DNA from: Piscicola geometra
Lineage: Eukaryota > Annelida > Clitellata > Hirudinida > Piscicolidae
Assembly (NCBI GenBank): GCA_943735955.1
Contig: OX030959.1
Location: 7,617,232-7,681,231 of the forward strand
Direction of reading: 5' to 3'
DNA length: 64,000 nt
The notes under the pieces are model-generated. The model did not search any database and had not been told where the DNA came from. It saw nothing but the letters and a program-made list of their open reading frames with translations. Positions 21,713 through 35,449 of the stretch are shown here, in pieces. How positions within the stretch are numbered: position 1 is the first letter of the stretch; every line of letters starts with the position of its first letter. A program made the position numbers and the translations under genes.

Positions 21713-23856
21713 TCATAAAGCAGTCTCGACATACTCTATCAGTCCAACCGCAGTGGGACATTCAGGAGGGGAGCATCTGTCCATCGACCATAAGATTGAA
21801 CTTTCCAGCTGCGTGAGAATGAATGGCGGGTGAAAGATCGGATGAATAAAGGCGATTCCAAGGTTATTTCAAAATGAGAGAAAGTTAAAAACCTTATTAT
21901 TCAGGTCAACATTCGTTACGTCATCCAAGTGACAATCCACATTAACTACGTCATAACATGAGATTACACCCTCTGTCACCAATGAAGTCAGTCCTAAGAT
22001 ATTCCAGAGTTCAGTATCGCTGAGAAGTAAGTTGCGTGATTTGAAAAGCACCAATGAGACGGCAGGATGGCTCGGCAGTTTGGTCAGTAAGCTTTGCAGT
22101 CTCTCCTTCTCTTCAGACAATGCCTGGGGATGGGGGCAGAGTTAATGGCAGATTCAGAACATTACAATTAAAATAGGTTTATTTATCGTAATCAATTGAA
22201 AACCATACATTAGTATCTGAGAGAACAAATATGACGGCATAAGTTCCGATGATTGGCTGTTGCTGGTCTGCAATTGGTCCATTGAAACTAGGAAGCACTG
22301 TGTTGATGACTCTCACATTATTGCAAGTGCTGAATATTTCAGTCTTGACGACACAGAAATCATCGTTTTCATCATCATCATCATCGTAAGAAAAATCGCT
22401 ATTTTTGTTGACTTTGGTTACGTAGCAGAGAAACTTTCTTTTCAGAAAGCTCAAAAAAGGTCTTTCTTCTTCACCATAATCAACAGCACCACTAACACGA
22501 CCACAACTGCTTTCACCAACGCCATTAGTACCAGCAGCAGCGTGACGAGGAAGATTGATGAGCAGCTTCCAGCTCAGATGCACCCCATTGAACCTCTCCA
22601 ACAGACCACTTCTCAGCATCATGCTTGCCATGTCATACGGCCTTTCACACGTGCTGGAAATGTTTGTATGACTCTTGTCGTGGTGGAAGGGATTGCAAGT
22701 CGATAGATCCAACTTTTCGCTACTCTTTTTCTGGTACAAGCCTGGTGTTCATGTTTTACATACAAGCATAAAAAAATGCTTAACTAATCGGTCATTCATT
22801 CATCACTCATCTAACATGGTGCATTTAAAATTGAGACTATTGCATCTGCATCTTGTGATCCCGATTCACTTTCAATTTTGAAATAATTATTGATTACTTT
22901 TTTTATTTTATCAAATATTATTTTATAAAATGTAAAAAAGTCTTAAAAATACGTTTTAATATTTTGTTTACAGTTGTATAGTTTATTGCAGAAAGTTTAA
23001 GATGTTAACAAAATTCCACAGAATGACTGTATGAATCAGGCATTCCATGTATTTCCTTTATCATACAATATTAATCCAATTCACTTTCAAACAGTAAAAG
23101 AATAAAATGGTTTAGAATGCAATTTTTTAGTGTGACATAGTGACAGGTTTTTGTGAAGGTGCATAGTGAGAAGTATGGTGGCAGTGTAGAGATGTAGTTG
23201 GCAGTTTTATGTTGGAATTTAATGGCTAGATGTTCAAGCGTGTAGAGTGTTGTTGTGAAACAAAGAAGAACACACCTGACATTGCCAGTGACCTCCTTCT
23301 CAATGAAGAGATGCGGGTCTCTATCCTTCATTAGAGGAACCTTGTTGAGAAGAGATGTCGAGGTTGTTGTTGCAGATTTGTCTTGTGTTTGCTTGCTAAC
23401 ATGTTCCATGTCGTTCTTGTTGTTGGCACTCGGAACTGTAGCAGTTTTATTATGTGTGGAGAAGACGGTGAGTAGTTTGCTGTTGCCTTTTCGCTGCTTT
23501 GAAGGGTTAGAAGAATCGGATGGAGAATTGCTGGAAGGGATCCTGTTGAATGACGATAAAAGACCTATTCTTTAAAAATATTCTCTTAAGCTACTTAACC
23601 TCAAACCCCCAACAAAGAAAACATCCAACCATTTGGAATTTTGGAGAATCTTGGGCACTGTGGAAAACTTGCCTTTTTCAATACCTCCATTTTGGAGACA
23701 GTAGTATCTTGCAAACAACTCCAAGCATTTTTCAAGAAAGTTATTTTTTGTAGTTTCAGGATGATCGAGAATGAACTTGGAAACATTCCGAGCAAAACCA
23801 CTCGCCATTATCCTCGCCTGCTTGTCGCAAAAGTCATGCCAGGTGTCCGACAACAT
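21713..23856 (-). CDS. GANP/MCM3AP-domain protein, copy C
   Basis: Exons 23856-23600, 23542-23276, about 22868-22816, 22741-22209, 22123-21893 and 21808-21713, minus strand. Phases are as in copy A. Intron 1 is only about 57 bp because no transposon has landed in it. The poly-Asp loop of exon 4 is shortened by whole codons. The last base of exon 3 is T where A and D have G (ccat|gttaga), which would change a Gly to Cys at the junction and weaken the donor. Otherwise it is intact. Confidence 0.5.
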
Positions 23857-24308
23857 TTTGAATAAAATGAAGTTTTTGTAAATTGGCGGTGCTCTTTTTT
23901 GAAAAAGTTTGTTTCAAATTAGTCACAATTTTCAATATTAAAGCTTTAAAACGATTTTTAAAACGCCATTTAAATACTTACGACTTTTAATTATTCTACT
24001 TATAATTTAATTTCTAAATAAGGATTGCTAAGACTATTTTATTGTTTATTATCGCTTTTGAAAAGTACAAAGAAAGAAAATTTAGGGGTTCGGGTTAAAG
24101 AATTAATATAATTTAAATTAATGTATTTCTATTCAAAATTATTTTAAATTAAAATATATCAATTTTTGTCCATTAATACTTTTTTCATGCTAATACCCGT
24201 GTAAATTCAACTCAAACCATCTCGAACAATTTTATTTTAAATAAAACGAAGCTCAAAATAAAAATCGAACTTGATTAGTTAAGATTTATCTTTAAAATCT
24301 AATTAAAC

Positions 24309-24567
24309 AACCCCCTAAATCTGGTCTAAGATCTTTTACCTTTAAGCGTTATTTTCGTTTTCCAGTTAAACACTCTTTTGCTAAACGTTCTTTTTCTTAC
24401 TGTGATCCTCTTTTATGGAATTCTTTACCTTCCTCTCTTACTTCAACTAAGTCACTCATAACTTTCCGTCGAGGCCTGAAAACGTATTTTTTCAAAACGT
24501 GTTGGCTGAGCGCAATTGGGCGCTATACAAATCATTAGTGATTTGTTGATTGATTGATTGATTGATT
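24309..24567 (+). pseudogene. LINE 3' end fragment in unit C
   Basis: Nearly identical to 4,343-4,606, including the LWNSLP signature and the (tgat)n tail. It was duplicated with the unit rather than inserted independently, since the flanks also match. Confidence 0.7.
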
Positions 24568-25573
24568 AGGTAGTTGCACGGATTTTTTCTTTTCACTTTT
24601 CGGAATTTAAAATATTATTTTCAGAAAAAGGAGTTTAAAACTTTTAAAAATATACTAAATATTTTACCTAAGAGACTACAAATAACGAAAGTATAGCTAT
24701 TTAAACGATTAGAGGTCTCATATGTTGTTGACCTAAAAAAGTGAGTCACGTTGCAGCGCGTCGATTAAAATCAATCTTAGGATGTAGGATAAAAAGCCTC
24801 TCGGAAAAAAAGCCTTCGGATAAAATACCTTCTACAAAAAGTCTCCTGGAAAAAAACCTCTTGTAGAAAAAGTCTCTTGGAGAAAAAGTCTCCTTGTTAA
24901 TATTTTAGTATAAATAAAACGGACTTTTTATATAAAAAACGGATTTTTTCATAAATTCGTATCACAATTTTAAATAAATAAAACAAACTATATTTTTTCA
25001 AAATTACATAATTAAAACGAACTTTAATTTATCAAATACAATAAAAATTATTGGTAAACGGATAAAAAATCTTGAGGATAAAAAGTCTTGAGGATAAAAA
25101 ATCTTCAGGATAAAAAGTCTTGAGGATAAAAAGTCTTCAGGATAAAAAGTCTTTAAGATAAAAAGTCTTCAGGATAAAGTCTTCAGGATAAAAAGTCTTC
25201 AGGATAAAAAGTCTTCAAGATAAAAAGTCTTTAGGATAAAAATTCTTCAGGATAAAAAGTCTTCAGGGCGATGGTTTTAAATTTTTATTTAAAAAAAATT
25301 CACTTTATAAAGAAATGATTTATATTCTAATGAAAAGTCTATAAAAATATAGTCATTTTTTTACAGATTTAAGGGATGAGTTGACTGCACTCTATTAAAT
25401 ACTGCTCATCAATCTATTAAGGTTGAATTATTAGTAATTAATGAACCATCAAAATGTATCTAAAAAATCAAGTGGATTAAAATAGAAAAATGAGCTTACA
25501 ATAAATAGGTTCTCCATTCTGCTCTTGCTGCCGCTTTTTTCTGCGCTTATTCACAGTTTTGCACACGTTTTTG

Positions 25574-28500
25574 TTACTTTTTCCTGCTCTGGAAAACTGG
25601 TTGGTATGGTACAGTCAAAATAGACTTTTAAAAAAATAGATCTTAACGAAAATAATTCTCAAAACCATGAAATCGGGATGATTAAAAGTCATTGATAACA
25701 TACTCAAGATACGATGTGTAGCCCAAGACAGACTGATAGCGTTTATGAGACTACACAAATTTTAATTTACAACTTTTATTTTGATATAATTTTATTATTT
25801 ATTTCACTCTCTTAAGCAGTTATTAAAAAATAATAATTTTACTTTATTGCAATTTTGTTTATTACCAATCATATGATTAATAAAAAAATAAGCTTACAGT
25901 GAAAAAGTTCCCTGTTGGGTTTTGCCGCCTCATTTTTTTCCTGTAGCTATTTAACATTTGACACAAGTTTTTTTTACTTGTTTTTGTACAGGAAGCCTGG
26001 TCGCTACATGGAATAAGTTCAACCACCTTATCAACAATTTGTGCAGCTGTTTCGGTAAAATTCCTGCTAGCTTCTATTTTCAACTGCATGTGAAAATGAA
26101 GCTCATATTCATTCTAGTTTGAAAGTTGGAATCATAAAGATTAAATCTTTTGAATTTGTAAACTATATAGTATGAATAGTACTCATATTTATTTACCTGT
26201 TTGGTTTGAAGAACTTTAGTCAATGCATCCGGTTCAGCTGGATGATAATGAAGCAAACTATTTCTCTTGCAAATGGCTCCATCTTGTTTTACTCCGGCAG
26301 GACACCTATGGAAACTGCACCGCCATTGTATACCACCTAATTTATAGATTCTTTTTTTAGTGTATTTGTAGCCTTTGCTTGAGACCATCAAGTGTCCTTC
26401 CTTATGTGAACCATTTTCAACAATGGTGAAGACTTCTTCTTCTTCTCCAAGATCAGTGCCAGGCTCCTCAACATCGCTGACTGTCCTGATCATAAAATGA
26501 TTAAAAGGTTTAATTTTTCGTTTAACTTCGATTAAAACTTATAATCTTTGAACCGCTCTAATTTTATAGAATGAAGAAATGTATATGCCATGAAGTTGAT
26601 AAGTTTTCAACTTACGATTCGGAATCTTCATTGCCCGATTCAACATCGCTGATTGTTCTGACCGTATTCGAAGTAATTAGATTTTATTAGGCTATTGGAA
26701 CATCAAGAAAAACAATTAACAGAAAATTAAATAACCAGTAAATCTTTAATTTTTAAATTGTCATTTGTTTATGAATCAGTTAACTACAATAAGGTTTTAA
26801 TAGTTTTTTGATTATCCTAAAACTATACTTTTGGTATTTGTTTTTATAATTAAGAGAAAGAAAAAAATATTTTACAATATGGCTAAAAAAATATAATTAA
26901 TAAAATTTTCAAATTTTCTGTATTTTGTTTTTGTGTGATTATTATTAACTTATCCTTCCTTTATATACAATTATAATTTTCTCATTAATTTCAAATCTAT
27001 TTATCATGAATGTTAAACAAATTATGAATGTTCCATTATTGGAACAGTGAGTTTGAATGAGGGGTGTCAAGTTTTACTATAAGTTTTTAATTTTTTATTT
27101 TATTCGTTGTGCAAAAATAAATAAATAAATAAAGATAAATTTTCCAAAGTTAGACCTCTAACTGTTTTTCTATATCAAAAATTATTGCAAATGCTTTCGT
27201 GTTGATGAAAGAATGGCAGTTACATTATAGATAATGGTGCAAAAACATTTATGAGAGAAGCCAATAAGATTAGGATTCAAGTTTCGCTGTCTTCGCAACC
27301 ATCTTGGTTATTCAACTCAATATGAGCCCTACCAGACAGGAACAGGTTCAGTATACGACAAGGAGTTGGGTCTTGGTGCCAGCGTTAGTTTGATTTCAGT
27401 TTCGAAACTACCAAATTTATTTTTTGGAGATAGATTTTTCAGCTCACTGAAGCTAATTGGTGAACCTCAAAGAGAAGCTTATGGGGGACAGTAAGGTCTA
27501 ACAGAATAGGAAAATTTCCAGCTATGCTAAGACTTAGCATTGCTAAGAACAAATCTTTAAAAACTTTTAGGAGTTCTCATGATCATAAACTGGAAAAAGT
27601 ATTCAATAGTAAAAGATTAATTTGGAATGATAACCCTCTAGATTATATCATGAGAAATGTCAAAGACATCAATCCAGTTGTTTCATGTCAACGATGGATA
27701 TCAACAGAAGAAATAAATCTTCCTGTAGATATGCCACTCTTCCTTAGGTAGTGAAAGACCCAACAATGGCAGGCATTTTTTGAAAAAGTTGAACCAGTAA
27801 AGGTCGAAATGAAAACTAGAAAGCCTAGAGCAAAAAAGTTAAATTTGCAAAATTAACCTAAAAGCTAAATTTAATTTAATTTAGTCAATTTAATTAAATG
27901 ACTATTCATATTCAAATACAAACTGGTGTAATTCTTTAGATAACTAAATAATTTTGACGATAAATACAACTTTTAAATGGCATATTTTATTAAATACAAT
28001 ATGAATTCATCTTAGGGAACAAAGCATTCCATCTTGAGTACCCAGTTGCTCAACATGGAATTTTTTGGTGTTCATGTTTGTAGTAAAAAAAACTTGTTTT
28101 TCTTTTTTTTATCTAGTTTTCTGTTTGAGTTCACATAACTAGACAAAGTATCAATATAATGGCTGGATAAATTCAAATTATTTCTTATGCAATTGAGCTA
28201 TGAGGCTACGTTTAAAATCATTCCGACTTGTGCAACCTCCCTCTACCAATTATAGGTTAGTATAAAGGAGAAATGCATAAACGATGAGGCTTTTATAAGT
28301 GTTTTACTTACGACAGTTGCTCTCCATCTTCATTGTCATGAGGCTCAACATCGCTAATTGTCCTGATCGTGTTTATAGTATTCATTAGTTGAATAATGCA
28401 GAAATGCATATCTCATGAAGCAATTGCCGTTAATACCATGTTTAAAGCGCACTTTTTTATTCATAAAATTTACTTTTATAAGTTAGTGCGCCTTATACAT

Positions 28501-29538
28501 GGAGTTTACGGTATAGCAAGCTTGGGTTCTCTAAGGCAATGGTTCTTAAACTTTCTAAAGTAGCGGGTCACTTGGCAATTTTCAATAGTCTTCACGGCCC
28601 ACTAACACCAAACGGGAAAGCAATATCTATCTAAAGCCCTATATTAATGTAGTAATATTCATAACTAGTGAGACGAATAGTTATTATTTAAGAACTAATG
28701 AGCAAATTATTTCGTAGATTGATTTCAGTCAAAGTGATTCGCAAATAACTGAAGACATTTATACAATTTCTGTTTTTAGTGTGATTGAAGAAAATCCTGA
28801 TTCAAGTCTGTAGTTCAAAATATTCAGGAAACACGCTGATCAAAAATCCACACAATTCACTTTTTCCAATCCATTAATTTCCAGTACGGGGGTCTTCTTC
28901 ATCAGGAATTATTCTTTAAACTTATTTAGAAAAACTTTTAAATGCTTCTTAACCATAACAGTTAGCAATGCCACTTAATTCTCATAATTTTTTCCCTTTT
29001 CAATTGCTTCTGAAAATGCTAAAAGCAGAACATCTTTTTCTCCGTGCTGGTCAGCCACTCAACAATCTCCTGCTGAAATGCACAGTCGTCATCTATTAGA
29101 CGGAACAAGTTGGTACTCATTCATCGCACTGACAGATTCAATTCCTCGAGGATACCGAAAATACTCTAAAGGTGTGCACAAGGTAAATGTTTTAGGAACT
29201 AAAAACATCCAACAAAGCAGGTATTCGTGCCTTTACGTAGCCTTGATTTTTTTCAGAAAACAAATAGACGAGTAAGGACCTTTCCACGAGAAAGCCGGAT
29301 AATGTTTTCTAATTTTACAACATTATTAATGACATCGTGGACTTTATTTTTTTGCTACCAGAGTCCCTTAGTAAAGTAATGAGCAGACTTGGAGTATTTA
29401 TAGCAAACACAAGATGCGCCGCATAATACGAATGTTTCTTGAACATAGTGTTTACGGTATTAGTTTTGAACTTACTTGTCAGGATCTTCGGAATCAGTCT
29501 CGTTGGTTACGATAGCAGTGTTGTTGACTACGAAAGCA
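25574..29538 (-). CDS. FLYWCH zinc-finger gene, third copy (units D to C)
   Basis: Exons 29538-29476, 28362-28312, 26657-26616, 26485-26197 and 26083-25898, with the short terminal exon near 25,588-25,574. It matches the first copy closely; substitutions in the finger exon include CSFHRC for CSVYRC and LLHYHP for LLHCHP. The His-x-His pair is retained. The 5' coding end is again not found. The retained frame argues for a recent duplicate or a gene still under constraint. Confidence 0.5.
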
Positions 29539-29590
29539 CTGAAAGAATAAGTTAATTGCCATGAGTTTTGATGTCTGCTTTTGACATATG

Positions 29591-32282
29591 TCATAAAGCA
29601 GTCTCGACATACTCTATCAGTCCAACCGCAGTGGGACATTCAGGAGGGGAGCATCTGTCCATCGACCATAAGATTGAACTTTCCAGCTGCGTGAGGATGA
29701 ATGACGGGTGAAAGATCGGATGAATAAAGGCGATTCCAAGGTTATTTCAAAATGAGAGAAAGTTAAAAACCTTATTATTCAGGTCAACATTCGTTACGTC
29801 ATCCAAGTGACAATCCACATTAACTACGTCATAACAAGAGATTACACCCTCTGTCACCAATGACGTCAGTCCTAAGATATTCCAGAGTTCAGTATCGCTG
29901 AGAAGTAAGTTGCGTGATTTGAAAAGCACCAATGAGACGGCAGGATGGCTCGGCAGTTTGGTCAGTAAGCTTTGCAGTCTCTCCTTCTCTTCAGACAATG
30001 CCTGGGGATGGGGGCAGAGTTAATGGTAGATTCAGAACATTACAATTAAAATAGGTTTATTTATCGTAATCAATTGAAAACCATACATTAGTATCTGAGA
30101 GAACAAATATGACGGCGTAAGTTCCGATGATTGGCTGTTGCTGGTCTGCAATTGGTACATTGAAACTAGGAAGTACGGTGTTGATGACTCTCACATTATT
30201 GCAAGTGCTGAATATTTCAGTCTTGACGACACAGAGATCATCGTTTTCATCATCATCATCATCATCGTAAGAACAATCGCTCTTTTTGTTGACTTTGGTT
30301 ACGTAGCAGAGAAACTTTCTTTTCAGAAAGCTCAAAAAAGGTCTTTCTTCTTCACCATAATCAACAGCACCACTGACACGACCACAACTACTTTCACCAA
30401 CGCCATTAGTACCAGCAGCAGCGTGACGAGGAAGATTGATGAGCAGCTTCCAGCTCAGATGCACCCCATTGAACCTCTCCAACAGACCACTTCTCAGCAT
30501 CATGCTTGCCATGTCATACGGCCTTTCACACGTGCTGGAAATGTTTGTATGACTCTTGCCGTGGTGGAAGGGATTGCCAGTCGATAGGACCAACTTTTCG
30601 CTACTCTTTTTCTGGTACAAGCCTGGTGTTCATGTTTTACATACAAGCATAAAAAAATGCTTAACTAATCGGTCATTCATTCATCACTCATCTAACCTGG
30701 TGCATTTAAAATTGAGACTATTGCATCTGCATCTTGTGATCCCGATTCACTATCAAATTTAAAATAATTATTGATTACTTTTTTTTAATCAAATATTATT
30801 TTATAAAATGTAAAAAGTCTTAAAAATACGTTTTAATATTTTGTTTACAGTTGTATAGTTTATTGCAGAAAGTTTAAGATGTTAACAAAATTCCATGGAA
30901 AGACTGTATGAATCAGGCAATCCATGGATTTTCTTAATCATACAATATTAATCCAATTCAATTTCAAACTGTAGAAAAATAGAATGGTTTAGAATGCAAT
31001 TTTTTAGTGTGACATAGTGACAGGTTTTTGTGAAGGTGCATAGTGAGAAGTATGGTGGCAGTGTAGAGATGTAGTTGGCAGTTTTATGTTGGAATTTAAT
31101 GGCTAGATGTTCAAGCGTGTAGAGTGTTGTTGTGAAACAAAGAAGAACACACCTGACATTGCCAGTGACCCCCTTTTCAATAAGGAGATGCAGGTCTCTA
31201 TCATTCATTAGAGGAACCTTGTTGAGAAGAGATGTCGAGGTTGTTGTTGCAGATTTGTCTTGTGTTTGCTTGCTAACATGTTCCATGTCGTTCTTGTTGT
31301 TGGCAGTCTGAACTGTAGCAGTTTTGTTATATGTGGAGAAGACGGTGAGTAGTTTGCTGTTGCCTTTTCGCTGCTTTGAAGGGTTAGAAGAATCGGATGA
31401 AGAATTGCTGGAAGGGATCCTGTTAAATGATGATAAAAAGGTATGCATTGAACTCGTCGCAACATGAACTCGTCGAAACAAAAAAAAATTTTGTGTGAAT
31501 AAATATGATTATAAATACTTATTAACGAGTTTTTAGCCTACATTTAGCATGTTTCGACGAGTTTTTAACAAAAAAATTAGTTTCGACCAGTAAGTTAGCC
31601 TACATTTAGCCTGTTTCGACGAGTAAGTTTTTAATTTCACTAATAATAAGTATTTATAATCATATTTATTTACAAAATGGAAAAAAAATTGTTTCGACGA
31701 GAATGATGATTGTGTTTTATGATTTTGAGGATGATGTGGTGATGATTCTGCTGTGGTATGAGTGTTGGTACTGTAGTGATGATTGAATTTTTTTGGTGGT
31801 GATAGTGATTTTTTAGCGGGGATTGTCATGGTGGTGTGGGTGAGGTTCGATTATTAAGGTTGATTGTTTGTTTTTTTATATTTAAATTGATATATATATA
31901 CATATATTGGTAGTTGTCTAAAAACCGTTTTATTTAACAAATTTATTTAAAGAACGCTTTTGTTCACTTAGTAAAGGGCGCTAATCAAATCATTAGTGAT
32001 TGATTGATTGATTAAGCTACTTAACCTCAAACCACCAACAAAGAAAACCTCCCACCATTTGGAATTTTTGAGAATTTTGGGCACTGTGGAAAACTTGCCA
32101 TTCTCAATACCTCCATTTTGGAGACAGTAGTATCTTGCAAACAACTCCAAGCACTTTTCAAGAAAGTTGTTTTTTGTAGTTTCAGGATGATCGAGAATGA
32201 ACCTGGAAACATTCCGAGCAAAACTACCTGCCATTATCCTCGCCTGCTTGTCGCAAAAGTCATGCCAGGTGTCCGACAACAT
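29591..32282 (-). CDS. GANP/MCM3AP-domain protein, copy D
   Basis: All exon coordinates equal those of copy A plus 28,390, and every splice site is preserved. Changes are few (for example FNVPIADQQQ for FNGPIADQQQ). The poly-Asp loop has the same length as in A. Upstream of the ATG the frame stays open for about 23 further codons (through FSKESTANLQKLHLIQ), whereas in A and C a one-base difference closes it. The true start may therefore lie in an earlier exon. Confidence 0.58.
31469..31701. mobile_element. MITE-like palindromic element (copy D)
   Basis: Same 233-bp element as at 3,079-3,311, with the same flanks, so it was duplicated with the unit. Confidence 0.6.
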
Positions 32283-32706
32283 TTGAATTAAATGAAGTTT
32301 TTGTAAATTGGCGGTGCTCTCTTTTGAAAAAGTGTGTTTCAAATAAGTCACAATTTTTAATATTTAAGCTTAAAAACGATTTTTAATACGCCATTTAAAC
32401 ACTTAAGACTTTTCAATTATTCTACTTTTAATTTAATTTCGAAATAAAGATTGCTAAGGCTATGTTATCGTTTGGTTTACTTTGGAAATCGTACTCATAA
32501 TGTATGCAAATGAGATTAACGATTGACAAAGACAAATTTCCTATGTTTAAATCGCTGTATGGTTATAAAACGGTATTGCTAACACGCAAAATAAAATACT
32601 TTAAAATAATAAGATTTTTTCTCCTATTAGTTTAGTTTAGAGAGTTAAAAACCACGCAGATCTTTTGACTTATTTTTATGTGAATAATTTCAATTTCAAT
32701 GTGAAC

Positions 32707-33205
32707 AGATTTGACATTACTGAGTAAAATTATTATTAATTACTCAAAAAAGTATTCATAAAAGAAGTAAAGAAGCCTTATTTATTGTTCATTTTACGAT
32801 ATATCTCGCCTCAGATAGTTTGCCGAAATATATACCAGATTTGACATTACTGAGTAAAATTATTATTAATTACTCAAAAAATTATTCGTAAAAGAAGTAA
32901 AGAAGCCTCATTTATTGTTCATTTTACGATATATCTCGCCTCAGATAGTTTGCCGAAATATATACCAGATTTGACATTACTGAGTAAAATTATTATTAAT
33001 TACTCAAAAAATTATTCGTAAAAGAAGTAAAGAAGCCTCATTTATTGTTCATTTTACGATATATCTCGCCTCAGATAGTTTGCCGAAATATATATCGTGA
33101 ACTATCATATAACTTTTTAAAAAATATGTAAAAAAAAGAAGTAAAAGAAGTCTCAGTTATTGTTCATTTTACGATATATCTCGCCTCGGATAGTTTGCCG
33201 AAATC
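32707..33205. repeat. 130-bp tandem repeat, about 3.5 copies
   Basis: Copies begin gatttgacattactgag at about 32,707, 32,837 and 32,967. A partial, more diverged copy ends near 33,205 (gatatatctcgcctcggata). Not seen in units A-C. Confidence 0.88.
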
Positions 33206-33889
33206 TAAAATAACATGGCCGCTTCTTGTTATTCATAGAAACCAACAATCAGCTGATTCAAGAAATAAATAAACATTGCCATCAGCTGTTTTTATATTGC
33301 TATGTCTATGCTTCCGAGTACGCTTTCCAAAGTATCCCTTATCGTTTATTATCGTTTTTGGAAAGTACAATGAAAGAAAATTAAGAGGTTCGGGTTGAGG
33401 AATTTTAATTAAATTAATGTATTAGTATTTGAAATTATTTTAAATCAAAACATATCAATTTTTGTCCATTGATTAATTTTTTCATCTAAATACCCGTGTA
33501 AATTAAACCCAAACCACCTCGAACAATTTTATTATAAATAAAGCGAAGCTCAAAATAAAATCGAACTTGTTTTTATTTATTTACCTTTACTTGATTAGTT
33601 AAGATTAGGTAGTTACAGGGATTTTTATTTTCAATTTTCGGAATTTAAATTATTATTTTCGGAAAAAAGAGTTTAAAACTTTCAAAAATATACTAAATTT
33701 ATTACTAAGCGATTATTAATAACGAAGATATATCTTTTTAAACGATTAGAGGTCTCATGTTGTTAGCCTAAAAAAGTGAGTCACGTTGCAGCGCGTCGAT
33801 TAAAATCAAGTGAGCAGCTTTTAATAGCGGAATCATATATATATCACCTGTCCTGCTCCTTCCATTAGGGAACTTACTATGTTAGGCAA

Positions 33890-34993
33890 TTAATTTAAGT
33901 TGTTATTATAAGATATTAGAGCTTTGTGAACTGCATCCTTTTTCAGAGGCTGTCCAAATACGTCTTCTTTCATTGTGGTAATGCTTTCTAGATGCTTTGG
34001 AACTTTCACAATCTTTTTCATAGCGTACTGGAATGCTGGGGCCTGAATTATGGAATATACGGTTTGATTCAATAGAAGAAACAAAAATTTTAGATAAAAA
34101 TTAATCCAATCCTTACCATCTCGAGATTGGAGAGGTTGTGATAGTTTCCATAAACCAGGGTCATCCAAGGCCCAGTGACGAGTTTCCCAACCAAACCAAG
34201 GACCTGCAGTTGAACCATTGTTCTCGCTTAGTCCCTTCCACAGGTCCTTGGTGACATCATTCTTAGGGTAACCGCCGATAGGAAAAAAAAACGAATCGTT
34301 GACGATATTTGTTCATTAAAGTTATATAATTATTAAAAAAAGTATCGTAAAATATACTTGGTGAAGAATCTGTGTGCTGGATGGCAATGCCTGCCATGTG
34401 AAACAGGAGGTGCCGGCGGTTGCCGACGTAGCGCAGAAAGATCCCTGGAACGACTTTGTTTGCTGTCAGATTGGCCCTGAACGCTCCTGGTTCGCTTTTA
34501 AAGCTGTGTCTGAGAGATAAAAAAATAATCTATAACTCTGGGACATTTATAAATCAATATACAAATCATTTCAATCATTGGAACTTAATAGATATATAAA
34601 GATAATTATAATCATCTGAGTTTTGATAAGTTGTACAGGAAAGAAACTGCTGTGCCATCCTTGCCTGTGAATCCTTAAATACCTGTAAATAGATCAAAAA
34701 CGGCTAACCGTTTTTTGGACTCAGCAGCAATGGCATCTAGAGGATGCACATTACAATTCAATTGCAGCAAATCAATCTGCAGTTCATCAATTAAAAGCTG
34801 ATGAACCCGATTGTTCACTGGGGCCCTATCACCAAGGCACGATCTCAACTTTGAAAGAAAGTATGATCGCACTTGGGCCACATCCAGTTTTAAATAAAGA
34901 GCATAAATTTTGGCAGCTTCCGTTAGGGATGCACAGATTTGACCAGCATTATCAGATGCTGACCCACCAGCTTTGACGGTGAATATCACTGCT
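33890..34993 (-). pseudogene. Decayed gene with VHPLD and RYVGN/HLLFH motifs
   Basis: Candidate exons on the minus strand: 34993-34683 (AAKIYALYLKLDVAQVRSYF, then LNCNVHPLDAIA), 34664-34616 (KDGTAVSFLYNLSKLR), 34509-34358 (VPGIFLRYVGNRRHLLFHMA), about 34283-34135 (TAGPWFGWETRHWAL) and 34042-33890 ending in TAA. The block order recalls a repeated, uncharacterised animal protein family with a HPLD box followed by RYVGNRxHxLFH; this is from memory. The donor after the second exon is AG|AT instead of AG|GT, and later phases do not match, so I call it decayed. A decayed FLYWCH copy lies just upstream on the same strand. Confidence 0.4.
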
Positions 34994-35449
34994 CTGACAA
35001 AGTTTCAAATAATGAAATTTTTGAAATTACATCAAGCAATAATCAATATGAACTTTGAGAATTAAAATTTCTATCCGATTTCACAATAAGAGGCATAATC
35101 TAAAAAACAAAGAACATATATTTATAAGAAATGACCACTCACTTTCAAGCAAATTTCTTTTCTCAAGTGCCACCTACAGTTAATATAGACAACCCAAATT
35201 GTTATCTTATCCATCCTGAACAAATCGGTGTAATCCATGACTAGATAAGTGAAAGTGACATTTGTTTAAATGAATATAAACGAAACCTAGTATTTACTAG
35301 ACCGTCTAGTCTAGACGAAGGCCCGCTAATAACACATAAGACTAGCTTCGTCCTATCAGCGTGGATAATTACAATTTAAAGGGCCGTGCAACTTAATACA
35401 CACATTAGAGGCTTTCAAAAATGTAAGCTATTTTTAAACAAAATAAAAC

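Larger units (their letters stand above)
20939..28391. repeat. Tandem unit C
   Basis: It lacks the first 430 bp of the unit. The GANP-like gene has the empty insertion site in intron 1. From about 23.86 kb to its end it is nearly identical to unit A 3.9-8.45 kb, including the LINE fragment (24,309-24,567) and a shorter 16-bp minisatellite (25,060-25,267). Confidence 0.88.
28392..33808. repeat. Tandem unit D, truncated
   Basis: It matches unit A almost base for base from its start to about 32,280, including the MITE and the 570-bp insertion in intron 1. It then diverges, with a 130-bp triplication, and regains weak similarity (gagtcacgttgcagcgcgtc near 33,780) before the array ends. Confidence 0.88.
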
